NCBI RefSeq assembly: GCF_029223585.1
Contig: NZ_CP119424.1
Span: 1,178,001 to 1,242,000, forward strand
Origin: Photobacterium sp. DA100
GTDB taxonomy: Bacteria > Pseudomonadota > Gammaproteobacteria > Enterobacterales > Vibrionaceae
Direction: 5' to 3'
Length of the DNA stretch: 64,000 nt
Shown: positions 1-8,763 of the stretch, piece by piece
How the letters are laid out: every line of letters starts with the position of its first letter
Numbering within the stretch: the stretch's first letter is position 1
The notes under the pieces: generated by a model
What the model saw: only the letters and a program-made list of their open reading frames with translations
The model's database searches: none
Told to the model about the DNA's origin: nothing
Program-made: the position numbers and the translations under genes

Positions 1-1
1 C

Positions 2-439
2 GCAAAGCTGCCTATAAACCGATATGACGGCAAGCATTTGGTGGTCATCGCCGGCATAGGAGGTGACTTAATGAGCGAACTCGTTGAGTCTATCCACCAA
101 CGGCATCAAGACACCAATATTGATTTTTTACTGTGCCCGGTGAATAACCCATACACGCTTCGTCAAAAGTTGATAAGCCATCACTTTGGCCTCAAGCACG
201 AAGTACTCATTGAAGACAATCAACGTTTTTATGAAATATTATTTGTTTCATCGACAATAGATGGAAATGAACAGATTAATGCCGTCGGCAATAAAATTTG
301 GCACTCAGATTGCGCCGTACAAAGCGATTTAATCACCAGATATATCGACAAAACGTTAAATCACTATCGCCGACTTCAGCGCGGAAATAGCAACAATATC
401 GATACCATTATAGATAACTATAATGCCATCGCGGTTTGA
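2..439 (+). CDS. TrmK-like tRNA (adenine22-N1)-methyltransferase, C-terminal part
   Basis: The reading frame is open from the left window edge, so the 5' part is missing; the TTG near position 38 is not a real start. The visible 145 residues begin inside a Rossmann fold, with VVIAGIGGDLM matching a class I SAM-methyltransferase strand and loop. They continue with NNPYTLRQKL and an ENQRFYEI segment typical of the TrmK/YqfN family, which methylates N1 of A22 in tRNA. The family assignment comes from remembered motifs. A generic SAM-dependent methyltransferase is the alternative. Confidence 0.7.
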   Translation, partial: AKLPINRYDGKHLVVIAGIGGDLMSELVESIHQRHQDTNIDFLLCPVNNPYTLRQKLISHHFGLKHEVLIEDNQRFYEILFVSSTIDGNEQINAVGNKIWHSDCAVQSDLITRYIDKTLNHYRRLQRGNSNNIDTIIDNYNAIAV

Positions 440-502
440 CTTTTCATGCTCTTGATATTCTAATAAGCAAAATATTACTACGATATGAAAGGAGTTTTTA
501 TC

Positions 503-658
503 GTGAAAAAATTACTTAGTTTAGTTTTTATCTGCTTCACTCTCTCTGCTTGTACTGAAGTAGGCAGCGAAGCTTGGTGTGAAGATCTAAAAGAAAAACC
601 AAAAGGTGACTGGACGGCAAACGAGGCTAAAGACTACGCTAAGCACTGCATTTTATAA
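503..658 (+). CDS. Small DUF3012-type lipoprotein
   Basis: This 51-residue protein starts at GTG 503, placed 8 nt after AAAGGAG; an in-frame ATG at 485 overlaps that ribosome site and is less likely. Residues 1-17 form a lipoprotein signal with lipobox LSAC (Cys17). The mature part contains EVGSEAWCEDL and GDWTANEAKDYAKHC, which I recognise as the DUF3012 family of tiny Vibrionaceae/Shewanella lipoproteins. The function is unknown. It is probably an outer- or inner-membrane-anchored periplasmic peptide. The gene stands alone. Confidence 0.75.
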   Translation: MKKLLSLVFICFTLSACTEVGSEAWCEDLKEKPKGDWTANEAKDYAKHCIL

Positions 659-735
659 TCATCGCGAATCAGATGCTAGGAGAGCGGTTTCCCCTAGCAT
701 CACAGGGCACTACATCAGCAAACTCACCTGCCACC

Positions 736-1137
736 CTATGTAATATTTCGCAAGATTTCACTGGCCTGCTTCTCAAACAGTTCCTTCACGCTCAACTTAT
801 TCGTTTTAGCTATGGAAACCCACTGCAATCCTGTTTCATCTATATGCTGAAACTCAATCTGCAGTTCATATTTCCTGACTGTTGCCATAGCCGATAGTAT
901 GCCAACGATCAATGCCACTGGGGCCGTTAAAAGCCCAAGTGAGTCCGGACAGATCATCCAAACCACGCTAGATACAATAAGACCAATAATGACTACTCTC
1001 AGTACATGATCTTTCAGAGAATTGGTTTTGACTCTGGCTCCCCTTATTTTGGATAACGGATATTCATCTCTTTTGAAAACAACCTTGGCATTATTGATGT
1101 GAAAATCATCAGCAACTATCACTTCATCTCCTCTCAA
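736..1137 (-). CDS. DUF6232-like small membrane protein
   Basis: The protein has 133 residues. The N-terminal 40 residues (DDFHINNAKVVF, YPLSKIRGARVK) look like a short beta-rich cytoplasmic domain. Two adjacent hydrophobic segments follow at about residues 47-62 and 70-88. The C-terminal half is a polar beta/alpha tail. This architecture resembles the QacE/DUF6232 small membrane family. No enzymatic motif is visible and the role is unknown. It is convergent with the lipoprotein gene and has no operon partner. Confidence 0.55.
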   Translation of the reverse strand: MRGDEVIVADDFHINNAKVVFKRDEYPLSKIRGARVKTNSLKDHVLRVVIIGLIVSSVVWMICPDSLGLLTAPVALIVGILSAMATVRKYELQIEFQHIDETGLQWVSIAKTNKLSVKELFEKQASEILRNIT

Positions 1138-1147
1138 ATATCAAACA

Positions 1148-1176
1148 ATATATACCCAAGTAACTTGGGTATATAT
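1148..1176. repeat. Perfect 29-bp palindrome of the CAAGTNACTTG family
   Basis: Two 14-bp arms (ATATATACCCAAGT and its exact complement) flank a single central A. It lies in the 286-bp gap between the DUF6232-like gene and the rpiR regulator. Related palindromes occur at 7437-7482, 28936-28984 and 29918-29940, and a half copy at 34106-34117. The rest of the gap is AT-rich and probably holds the rpiR promoter. Confidence 0.7.
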
Positions 1177-1423
1177 CCATAATTCCGTTCATCAAAGCAA
1201 GTAATAGCGGACCGACATTGGAAAATTCTAATTCACCTCACACCGTTTTTGCATACTCACTTAAGGCATAGTGCCTTATCGCAATTACGACTGGCATTCT
1301 TGCAATCACGATATGAAACATATATTCCAATTGCGAATATAATTAAAAAATAAATGAAAAAAACATTTCACATGTACGCTCTAGCCTTTACAATATGAAA
1401 GGAGTATTTGAAGGGAGTGAAAG

Positions 1424-2281
1424 ATGTCTGTTGCCAACAACCTTACTGAACTGCAAGATCAAATCCGCGCGCGATATAGCGATCTCAGCAAGCGTTTGCA
1501 GCAGGTCGCCCGTTACGTGCTAGACAACTCCAACAGCGTCGCCTTCGATACGGTTGCAACTATTGCCAGTCAAGCCGAAGTGCCCCCTTCGACCTTGATC
1601 CGTTTTGCTAACGCGTTCGGCTTCAATGGCTTTAATGATATGAAACAGCTATTTCGCCGCAACCTTGTTGAAGAGACCGCTAGCTATACCGAACGTGCCA
1701 AGCTTTTCAAAGAGCTAGACGCTGAACAAAGTGCGCCGGAAAGCCCTGCCATGATTTTGCAGGAGTTCGCCCGCGCCAACGCCCAGGCAATGAACCACCT
1801 TGCGGCACAAACACCGAGCGACAAGCTCGAAGAAGCCATTGATATTTTAAGTCAAGCCGAAAACATCTATCTCATCGGCCTGAGGCGCTCTTTCAGCGTG
1901 GCTTCTTACCTTACCTATGCGTTGCGCCACCTAGAACGCCGCGCTTTTCTTATCGACGGTTTGGGTGGTATGTTCAAAGAGCAACTATCCATGATCGGCC
2001 CTAAGGATGCGGTATTGTCGATCAGCTTCAGCCCTTATGCACAAGAAACGATTACCCTAAGCGAAATCGCCTCAAAAGCCGGAGCCAAGCAAATTGTTAT
2101 AACTGATAGCCAGGTGAGCCCTCTTGCCACCTTCAGTGATGTCTGTTTTGTGGTAAAAGAAGCCCAGGTTGAAGCATTCCGCTCTCAGTCAGCGTCTCTA
2201 TGTCTGGCGCAGACTCTGGCCGTTTCGCTCGCTTACCGACAAGGTTCTACCAATGATTTTGACTCTAGTCTCCTAGGTTAG
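1424..2281 (+). CDS. MurR/RpiR-family transcriptional regulator
   Basis: The 285-residue protein has an N-terminal RpiR helix-turn-helix domain at residues 1-80 (RLQQVARYVLDN, TIASQAEVPPSTLIRFANAFGF) and a C-terminal SIS sugar-phosphate-binding domain at about 125-260. Regulators of this type control inositol and other sugar catabolism in proteobacteria. It is clearly related to the second RpiR at 29038, which sits inside the main iol cluster. By position it probably governs the iolG/iolB pair at 3919-5752, now separated from it by an IS element. AAGGGAG lies just upstream of the start. Confidence 0.85.
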   Translation: MSVANNLTELQDQIRARYSDLSKRLQQVARYVLDNSNSVAFDTVATIASQAEVPPSTLIRFANAFGFNGFNDMKQLFRRNLVEETASYTERAKLFKELDAEQSAPESPAMILQEFARANAQAMNHLAAQTPSDKLEEAIDILSQAENIYLIGLRRSFSVASYLTYALRHLERRAFLIDGLGGMFKEQLSMIGPKDAVLSISFSPYAQETITLSEIASKAGAKQIVITDSQVSPLATFSDVCFVVKEAQVEAFRSQSASLCLAQTLAVSLAYRQGSTNDFDSSLLG

Positions 2282-2312
2282 CTATTCATTGGCACCCCGT
2301 ACATTTTGACCT

Positions 2313-3778
2313 TAATGCCGCCTATATGGCTAACTCCTATCAATTAAGATGCTTGGAGCGAACCACATAGCGAGTTTTACTGATACGAACGGTCCTTGAT
2401 TTGGGCCGTTTTTTTCGCTCAGGCAAAATATAACGTTTTACTCGCTCTCGCATTGCCCTTAACTTCTTGGGTATTGAGCCGGGCGATGCGATTGCACACC
2501 ACATTAATTCATCCTGGATATCCCTCAAAGCCATCATAAAACTGATCCGTAAAGGCGACACTTTAGCTTCTTTCGCTATTCGGCTTATTTCCAACCGGAC
2601 TAGATTATAGGCAATTAAGGTGCCCCAGATCTCCTGCTCAACACCTTCGATTGATTGACTGCGAAGTAGGATCTCATCCTCAAGCATGTCGTGTTTTATC
2701 TCCCCGTAACTGTTTTCGATTTCCCATCGTTCGAAGTAAACATTAAGCAAGGATTGCAGGTCATATTTTTTGTCTGTTAGGGACGTCAAAACCCCTTTGA
2801 TATGATTGGGTTGATCTTTTTCTGGATAAAGCGCAAGTCTAGCCTGCCACTTTTCAGGCAGATGAGGATCTTTTTTGCGAGCTTGTTGAGAAACATTCAT
2901 TTCTACTATCAAGTCACGCCCGTCTTCATCTAACTGCTCTATGATTGTGTACTTTGTATTGGATTTAATGGGAGTCATCCAGTGGCTAGAACCATGTTGG
3001 TTTTGCCAGTTAATCATCAACTCTGCACCTAAATAGCATCGGTCGAAAATAGTAAGGGAGTTGGCTGTTGCAGAGGAAATGAGTTGCTTGGCGTAGCTTT
3101 CTTCACCCTTGTAGCTAGGACCAAAAGCGACATTATGGATTAGCCGACTTCGGAGGGAGCAGAGTGCACATAGCCTTACAACTGGGTATTCAGTATGGCG
3201 AGTTTTACTGTGCTTAACGTATTGAAAATGCTCTGCAAGGGCTGGGGTATCGTGGGTCCTAAATTGCGTGCCATCTACAGAGAAAAGCTTTAACCCGAAC
3301 CATGTATCTTCACTATCCTCTGTTTGTACCCAATGCTGTGAAGTTAATGTAAATAGGGCTTCGAGAGGCTTAGCTGTTAACCGTTTTCTTGCTTGGGGGA
3401 TCGCACTCGGAGCAATGGACTCACCTAGAGAACTGGAAAGCTTAAGGTCTAGCTTATCAAGTACATCGGTAATCGGTCTATCACGGTATAAACCAATCCC
3501 AACAACAAGCCAGACCACAAGCTCAGCAGGTAGCTTCCGTCGCCTTAAACTTGCCTTGTTGGTGTCATCGAGTGCTTGTTGAATCCACTCAAGAGGCAAC
3601 TCTTTTTGAAACAAAGAGAGTGAGTCAGGTGAAGCAAAATCATCAACATCGATCAGCCAATGTGCCAACATAAAAAATACCCTCATACTTAATGTCTGAG
3701 GGTATTTTCACTCAACCGTAGGATCATTCAACTGATCAATGGCTTAACTGATCGGTGTTAGCCTATATGGCGGTTTTT
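2313..3778. mobile_element. IS4-family insertion sequence
   Basis: One transposase gene is flanked by imperfect inverted repeats. The left repeat is 2318-2348 and the right 3743-3773; in the same orientation both read CCGCC, five variable bases, GGCTAAC, then a segment ending TTAAG. The terminal TAATGCCG at 2313 and the GATCAGTTAAG motif resemble E. coli IS4 ends as I remember them. No convincing target duplication is visible, so the exact outer ends are uncertain and the insertion may be old. Confidence 0.75.
2340..3686 (-). CDS. IS4-family DDE transposase
   Basis: The 448-residue protein catalyses cut-and-paste transposition of its own element. The acidic triad is visible as Asp138 (FSVDGTQ), Asp215 (TIFDRCYLG) and Glu324. 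Glu324 lies in the IS4 signature Y-x2-R-x3-E-x6-K (Tyr317, Arg320, Glu324, Lys331). A helical N-terminal domain covers about residues 10-110 and the C-terminus is basic. The length is normal for the family and the frame is intact, so the element could still be active. The stop codon lies inside the left inverted repeat. Confidence 0.93.
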   Translation of the reverse strand: MRVFFMLAHWLIDVDDFASPDSLSLFQKELPLEWIQQALDDTNKASLRRRKLPAELVVWLVVGIGLYRDRPITDVLDKLDLKLSSSLGESIAPSAIPQARKRLTAKPLEALFTLTSQHWVQTEDSEDTWFGLKLFSVDGTQFRTHDTPALAEHFQYVKHSKTRHTEYPVVRLCALCSLRSRLIHNVAFGPSYKGEESYAKQLISSATANSLTIFDRCYLGAELMINWQNQHGSSHWMTPIKSNTKYTIIEQLDEDGRDLIVEMNVSQQARKKDPHLPEKWQARLALYPEKDQPNHIKGVLTSLTDKKYDLQSLLNVYFERWEIENSYGEIKHDMLEDEILLRSQSIEGVEQEIWGTLIAYNLVRLEISRIAKEAKVSPLRISFMMALRDIQDELMWCAIASPGSIPKKLRAMRERVKRYILPERKKRPKSRTVRISKTRYVVRSKHLN

Positions 3779-3804
3779 TATTGGTGACGACAGATTGTCT
3801 TGCA

Positions 3805-3917
3805 AACAGAAAAAGCCCCGCAATTGCGAGGCTTAGAGAGTGACAATACCAAAGGGGCTATGTCTTGGGGGGTAACAGCCCCTGGTAAACATCATCACTC
3901 AGGAGGGTTTTCTGAGT
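3805..3917 (-). terminator. Terminator region downstream of iolG
   Basis: On the minus strand the hairpin 3813-3834 (AAGCC arms around a GCAATTGC core) is followed by a T run at 3807-3814, which is a classical rho-independent terminator. Two further stem-loops precede it: 3853-3883 (AGGGGCT arms) and about 3897-3917 (ACTCAG arms). Confidence 0.75.
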
Positions 3918-3918
3918 A

Positions 3919-4902
3919 TTACAGCTTAATGGTTTTACCCTGCTTCATCGACTCAAGCGCCGCATCAGCCAATACGAGGGCATATTCACCATCGGCACCG
4001 CCACACTCAGGCTCTTTGCCGTCAAGCACATCAACGAAGTCTTGCCATTCTGCTATGTAGGCCGATTCGTAACGCTCAAGGAAGAAATGCTGAGGTTTAG
4101 CAGCTACGCAGCCTTCTTCACCCCAATGCTGAACCAAATTCTCTTTGACGTTGTGAGCTTGTAGCAGGCCTTTTGAGCCATGCAGTTCAATACGCTGATC
4201 GTAGCCGTAACCAGAGCGGCGGCTGTTGTTGATAGTCGCAATCGCACCAGATGGGAAATTCAATACCAATACAGCCGTGTCGATATCCCCAGCTTCACCG
4301 ATAGCAGGATCTACCATACAGCTTCCGTGCGCAGTGATAGAGACCGGATCTTCACCCATGATGAAACGTGCCATATCCAAATCATGTATAGTCATGTCGC
4401 GGAACATGCCACCAGATACCTTGGTGTATTCTGCAGGGGGTGGTGACGGATCGCGAGAGGTGATCACCAAGGATTCAGGCTGGCCGATCACACCGGCATT
4501 TAGCTGATTCTTTACCGTTCTGAACTGCGGATCATATCGGCGGTTGAAGCCTACCATCATAGGCACACCATGCTGGCGTACTGTCGCCAAACAATCGCGT
4601 ACTCGGCTAATATCCAGATCAATTGGCTTCTCACAGAAGATCACTTTGCCATGCTGCGCAGCCATTTCAATCAAGTCTGCATGTGTATGGGTTGCAGAGC
4701 AAATACATACCGCATGTACATTCGGATCGGACATCGCTTCGTCGATCTCTTGTATCTTCGCGCCGTACTCTTCAGCAAGTTTCTTCGCCCCCTCTACATA
4801 CGGGTCGATGATTGAATACAGTGTCGTTTTGGGATGCTTTGCAATATTTACAGCATGCACTTGGCCAATCCTGCCAGCGCCGAATAACGCAATATTAAAC
4901 AT
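3919..4902 (-). CDS. iolG: Myo-inositol 2-dehydrogenase (Gfo/Idh/MocA family)
   Basis: The 327-residue NAD-dependent enzyme oxidises myo-inositol to 2-keto-myo-inositol (scyllo-inosose) in the cytosol. The Rossmann motif GAGRIG lies at residues 8-13. The EKP motif (FCEKPIDL, near 95) and the catalytic region DMTIHDLDMARF near 170-180 match IolG. The length is close to the usual 330-340. It forms a pair with iolB 25 bp upstream. The start has AAAGGAG close by. A second dehydrogenase of the same superfamily is encoded at 32846; this one is the better match to classical IolG. Confidence 0.88.
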   Translation of the reverse strand: MFNIALFGAGRIGQVHAVNIAKHPKTTLYSIIDPYVEGAKKLAEEYGAKIQEIDEAMSDPNVHAVCICSATHTHADLIEMAAQHGKVIFCEKPIDLDISRVRDCLATVRQHGVPMMVGFNRRYDPQFRTVKNQLNAGVIGQPESLVITSRDPSPPPAEYTKVSGGMFRDMTIHDLDMARFIMGEDPVSITAHGSCMVDPAIGEAGDIDTAVLVLNFPSGAIATINNSRRSGYGYDQRIELHGSKGLLQAHNVKENLVQHWGEEGCVAAKPQHFFLERYESAYIAEWQDFVDVLDGKEPECGGADGEYALVLADAALESMKQGKTIKL

Positions 4903-4927
4903 GTCTCACTCCTTTGCCGGAAACTCA

Positions 4928-5752
4928 TTATTGATGTTTTCTTGCATATTGCTGTTCGTTAATCCATTGGTGGTCATCTTCCCAGGTAAACAACCATTTA
5001 CGGGTAGGCCCTGCCATTACGTTGAGGTAATAGCTATCGTAGCCCGCAATCGTTGCGACCGGGTGATAACCTTTAGGTACTTGAACGACATCTTTGTCGT
5101 AAACCGCCATGCATTCGTCCAACGAGCGATCATCGGTATAAACGCGCTGCATACAGAACCCTTGTGATGGGTTCAAGCGGTGGTAATAGGTTTCTTCAAG
5201 GTAGGTCTCATTTGGCTCAGCATCCTGATCATGCTTGTGGCTCGGATACGAGCTGGTGCAACCTTCGTCGGTATACACCTCGACAACCAACAAGCTGTCG
5301 GCTTCTTTGTAGTCAGGCAGAATATTATGGACAAATCGCTTGTTGTTCCCTGCCCCGCGCTGCTCGGCATCAATATTTTCAGGTGCAATTAGGCGGGTTG
5401 GATAATGACCTTCGCCAGGAGCACTGCATACCGCCAGCTCAAGCTGGGTATTAGCCACTACTTTAATAATCTCACCTTTTGCAACGTATACTGCATAAGG
5501 CTTTTTCCGTTCGAACGGGCTCATTCGCTCGCCGATATTTTCGAAGGTGGCAGAAGGCGTGGTGATAGTGGCAAAGCCGCCGACAAGCACCAAACACACT
5601 TCATTATCACTGGCCGGTAATTCAATACTTTGTCCGCTTTCAAGTTCAAACGCTTGGAATCCCACATAGCCCCAACCAGCCGATTCTGGGGTAATGTTCT
5701 GGGTATTACCGTGTCGGTCGGGTGCGTGATATTTGGAGAGCAGTTTTGACAT
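4928..5752 (-). CDS. iolB: 5-deoxy-glucuronate isomerase, copy 1
   Basis: IolB converts 5-deoxy-D-glucuronate to 2-deoxy-5-keto-D-gluconate in inositol breakdown. The 274-residue bicupin carries the metal-binding signature SHKHD, the YLEETYY strand and GYHP in the C-terminal cupin. It is only distantly similar to the second IolB at 30787, and both keep the metal ligands, so both are probably active. It is translated ahead of iolG in a two-gene operon. The region upstream (5753-5900) is rich in TTCGAA and GAAA/TTTC motifs that could bind an RpiR regulator. Confidence 0.85.
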   Translation of the reverse strand: MSKLLSKYHAPDRHGNTQNITPESAGWGYVGFQAFELESGQSIELPASDNEVCLVLVGGFATITTPSATFENIGERMSPFERKKPYAVYVAKGEIIKVVANTQLELAVCSAPGEGHYPTRLIAPENIDAEQRGAGNNKRFVHNILPDYKEADSLLVVEVYTDEGCTSSYPSHKHDQDAEPNETYLEETYYHRLNPSQGFCMQRVYTDDRSLDECMAVYDKDVVQVPKGYHPVATIAGYDSYYLNVMAGPTRKWLFTWEDDHQWINEQQYARKHQ

Positions 5753-5904
5753 GGCGGCCTTCCCATTCCTTATAATTCGAAATTATTTTTCAAAATCATA
5801 TGGGAATGAAAAAACCTTTTCAAACCAAATATGAAACAAATGGTTCATTTTGTGGGCGAGGTAACACAGCAATAATTTCTTCTTTTTACATGAAATAATT
5901 GGCA

Positions 5905-5959
5905 TAAAAAAAAGGGCCAGCCCTTAAAGAAATCGAGCCAAGCTATATAGCCTGGCTCG
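5905..5959 (-). terminator. Terminator downstream of lpd
   Basis: Two hairpins follow the lpd stop on the minus strand: 5934-5959 (CGAGCCA/TGGCTCG) and 5912-5925 (AAGGG/CCCTT). The second is followed by eight T residues, as expected for a rho-independent terminator. Confidence 0.75.
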
Positions 5960-5989
5960 CTTATTTCCAGTAGCAATAGTAGAGGATAA

Positions 5990-7399
5990 TTAGCGACGTC
6001 TGCTTGGCAGCATATCGGTCATTGAGCCTTCTACCAGTTCGGCGGCAAATGCAAAGGTTTCAGCCAATGTCGGGTGGGCATGAACGGTATGGGCGATATC
6101 TTTCGCCGTCCCACCAAACTCGAGCACCGCAGCCGCTTCATGAATGAGTTCACCTGCGTTCTCGCCGCAAATTCCAGCCCCCAGCAAAACGCCCGATTCT
6201 TTATCAAACAATGCCTTGGTGACACCATTGGTTGCGCCTACACTTTGTGCTCGGCCACTAACAAGCCATGGCACTTTTCCTGAGGTGTAGTCGATACCTT
6301 GCAGCTTGGCTTCTTTCTCGGTCAAGCCTACCCAGGCGACTTCTGGACGGGTGTATGCGACTGAAGGGATAGCAACAGGATGGAACGCGGCATCCATCCC
6401 TGAAATCACCTCTGACGCGACCTTACCTTCATGCGTTGCCTTATGGGCCAGCATTGGGCCTTTGACGATATCGCCAATGGCGAAGATATGCGGTACCGAG
6501 GTCTGCATTCTGTCATTGACTTCAACCAGTCCTTGCTCGCAAATATCGACACCGATATTTTCCAGGCCAATGCCCGAGGTATTTGGTCTGCGGCCAACGG
6601 CAACCAATACAGCATCAAAGACCTCACTATCAGGCGCTTTCTTTCCTTCAAAAGCCACGGCAATACCATCAGGCTGCGCTGTCATATCGGTGACTTTGGT
6701 TTTCGTCAGCATTTGATAGGTCTTTTTCGTTGCCTTGAGCAACGGCTGGACAACGTCTTTGTCAGCGGCCGGGATAATCTGATCTTGCGCTTCGACGATA
6801 GTAATTTCAGAACCAAGCGCCGAATATACCTGCGCCATTTCCAACCCAATGATCCCACCGCCGATGATCAGCAGTTTCTCTGGAATATTTGGTAGAGACA
6901 ATGCATCCGTAGAGTCCCAAATCCTAGGGTCATCCGGCGCAATAGGCAACTTGACCGAGTGTGATCCTGTAGCGACGATGGCATGTTTGAACTGTACTTG
7001 CTGCTCGCTCTCACCTTTCACTGACAGCGTATGTTCACCGATGAAGTGTCCCCCACCTTGGATGCGCACCACTTTTCTCGCCTTACACAGGTTGGCAATG
7101 CCTTGGGTCAGTTCGGAGATCGTCTTCTCTTTATGGGCGCGCAATGCGTTGATATCGATACAGGGCTCGGAGAATGCAATACCCATTTGTGACCCATGCT
7201 TGGCATGGTCAATCAACGCTGCCGCATGCAGCAGTGTCTTGGAGGGAATGCAGCCCACATTGACACATACACCACCCAATGTATCGCGCTTCTCAACGAT
7301 ACATACCGACAACCCAAGATCGGCAGCCCTAAAAGCTGCAGTATACCCACCGGGTCCACCACCGAGTACAACAACATCTACGTTGATAGATTCCGTCAT
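5990..7399 (-). CDS. lpdA: Dihydrolipoyl dehydrogenase (orphan)
   Basis: This 469-residue FAD enzyme (E3) reoxidises dihydrolipoyl groups with NAD+. It shows the FAD motif GGGPGG at about 13-18, the redox-active disulfide Cys45/Cys50 in GGVCVNVGC, an NAD-binding GGGIIGLE near 185, and the C-terminal catalytic motif HAHPTLAE (about 440-447). Full length is normal. No E1 or E2 dehydrogenase gene lies nearby, so its partner complex is elsewhere or it serves a local oxidase or lipoylated protein. AAGGA precedes the start. Confidence 0.9.
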   Translation of the reverse strand: MTESINVDVVVLGGGPGGYTAAFRAADLGLSVCIVEKRDTLGGVCVNVGCIPSKTLLHAAALIDHAKHGSQMGIAFSEPCIDINALRAHKEKTISELTQGIANLCKARKVVRIQGGGHFIGEHTLSVKGESEQQVQFKHAIVATGSHSVKLPIAPDDPRIWDSTDALSLPNIPEKLLIIGGGIIGLEMAQVYSALGSEITIVEAQDQIIPAADKDVVQPLLKATKKTYQMLTKTKVTDMTAQPDGIAVAFEGKKAPDSEVFDAVLVAVGRRPNTSGIGLENIGVDICEQGLVEVNDRMQTSVPHIFAIGDIVKGPMLAHKATHEGKVASEVISGMDAAFHPVAIPSVAYTRPEVAWVGLTEKEAKLQGIDYTSGKVPWLVSGRAQSVGATNGVTKALFDKESGVLLGAGICGENAGELIHEAAAVLEFGGTAKDIAHTVHAHPTLAETFAFAAELVEGSMTDMLPSRRR

Positions 7400-7436
7400 T
7401 ACAATTCCTTCTCTGCCTAGTGATTGACTTAAGTTT

Positions 7437-7482
7437 TACCCAAGTTACCTCTGAACCTGCATCTTGAAGTAGCTTGGGTATA
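7437..7482. repeat. CAAGT-type inverted repeat element
   Basis: Arms near TACCCAAGTTACCT (7437-7450) and AGTAGCTTGGGTA (7468-7480) enclose a 17-bp loop. It belongs to the same family as the 1148-1176 palindrome. Apart from this element, the 375-bp gap 7400-7774 shows nothing I can identify as a gene. Confidence 0.6.
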
Positions 7483-7774
7483 TAAGCATCTGGATGAACA
7501 GCTTTATCTCAGACTGAGACAAAAATAAATCGCAAAGTTGGAATATCCGATGTTGGTCCACTTAATTGAGAAATTTCGCCGCCAATATGTCTAGCAGCTC
7601 AATGTTTATGTTTTACAGCAACAGCGAGCATTGCGCTGATTATAGGGATTCGTGACGACAAAAAAATGGCCCTGAATGCACTCATATAAAGTAACTAAAA
7701 GGGCCGAATGCTAGAGATAGTAAAGGTAGTGCAAGTGGAGCAAGGTACATGGAATAAGAGTGCTTTTGCTAAAA

Positions 7775-8746
7775 TCATTGCCTTTGATAAAAGCCGACTC
7801 CGACTAGCTTGTTATCAAGGATGCGGTAAAAAGTATGTTTGTTTTCGACTTTACCCGAGGTCGGATTCAGCCATGGATAGGTTATCTCGCCCCTTCCAGT
7901 CTCTTCGGCCAACTTGAGCATCTGTCCTATCATTGGTTTACCTTGGATACTAAAGACCTTTCCGACCAAATGGGGTGTCGCACCGTGGGCCAAAAATTCA
8001 CCCGTGCGTTTATCCAGCACAAACACATACAGATCATTTTTCACAAAATGGCTGTCATGGCGGTTGAATGCCCCAAGAGCTTCTTGCTCGTCAGTGATCA
8101 ATGCCTTTGTCGCCTCATCGAGGAACCCCTTAGCCTGATAGGCCACGGCTCGTTGCGGATGATAGCCCACAGCAACAATGACATCGCCAACCCGCTTGAA
8201 GAAGGTACGTTTTGGCTCACCGGAGCTGTCAACCGGATTCGTCCAGTGGTATTCCACAACGCCTCCCCCAGCCACTCTGGCTTGAGCTATCATGTCTTGG
8301 AAGAACAACTTGCCGTACATATCGGCGGTTGATTTTACATTGTCACCCACCAACACAGCTGATGAACCACCACTGGCAAGAAAAACCCCATCCATATCGA
8401 GCGCATAAACGTACAGCTCATTATCGGTAAATTGCGCCTGCTTAGCGAAATCATCCACCGCTACAGTGCCGCCCTGCCTAATATGCTCTACCGCCTTATC
8501 CAATAGTGCCATCGCTCTTTGCGCGGCAGGCGTAATAATCGGTGGCTTGTCGATATTATGTAGCGTCATGTTGTTATATGACGTTGCCGCCTGCAGATTA
8601 GTATCAGATGCGAATACAGCAGAGCCCGCCAAACTGCTTGCAGTTAACACTGTCCCGAAAGCTATGCGAAAGGCTCTGCCAAAATCGACGCCAAAACCTA
8701 AACCCAAAATACGGCCAAACACTGGAGTCCTAATTAGTTTATTCAT
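7775..8746 (-). CDS. Periplasmic double-Cache domain protein
   Basis: I start this 323-residue protein at the ATG at 8746, preceded by GAGGTAA; the frame stays open upstream but that part lies inside dctM. Residues 1-45 form a signal sequence ending near AVFAS. Two Cache-type sensor repeats follow (about 75-195 and 210-320), each with an LYVYALD/LYVFVLD strand, a TFFKRV/TFYRIL strand and VAVGYH/VGVGFY. There is no kinase, chemotaxis or cyclase domain, so it is a soluble periplasmic ligand-binding protein. It lies 17 bp behind the TRAP large permease and is likely co-transcribed. A role in sensing or presenting the TRAP substrate is inference. Confidence 0.75.
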   Translation of the reverse strand: MNKLIRTPVFGRILGLGFGVDFGRAFRIAFGTVLTASSLAGSAVFASDTNLQAATSYNNMTLHNIDKPPIITPAAQRAMALLDKAVEHIRQGGTVAVDDFAKQAQFTDNELYVYALDMDGVFLASGGSSAVLVGDNVKSTADMYGKLFFQDMIAQARVAGGGVVEYHWTNPVDSSGEPKRTFFKRVGDVIVAVGYHPQRAVAYQAKGFLDEATKALITDEQEALGAFNRHDSHFVKNDLYVFVLDKRTGEFLAHGATPHLVGKVFSIQGKPMIGQMLKLAEETGRGEITYPWLNPTSGKVENKHTFYRILDNKLVGVGFYQRQ

Positions 8747-8763
8747 ATTTACCTCACAATTAC

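Noticed and set aside
673..897. Plus-strand 74-residue frame
   Set aside because: It is antisense to the DUF6232-like gene and has no recognisable protein features.
2290..3800. Target-site duplication of the IS4 element
   Set aside because: Flanking sequences such as CATTTTGACC and TTATTGGTGAC are only loosely similar; no exact direct repeat of 10-13 bp was found.
4544..5167. Plus-strand 207-residue frame opposite iolG/iolB
   Set aside because: It spans two well-supported genes on the other strand and reads as an antisense shadow.
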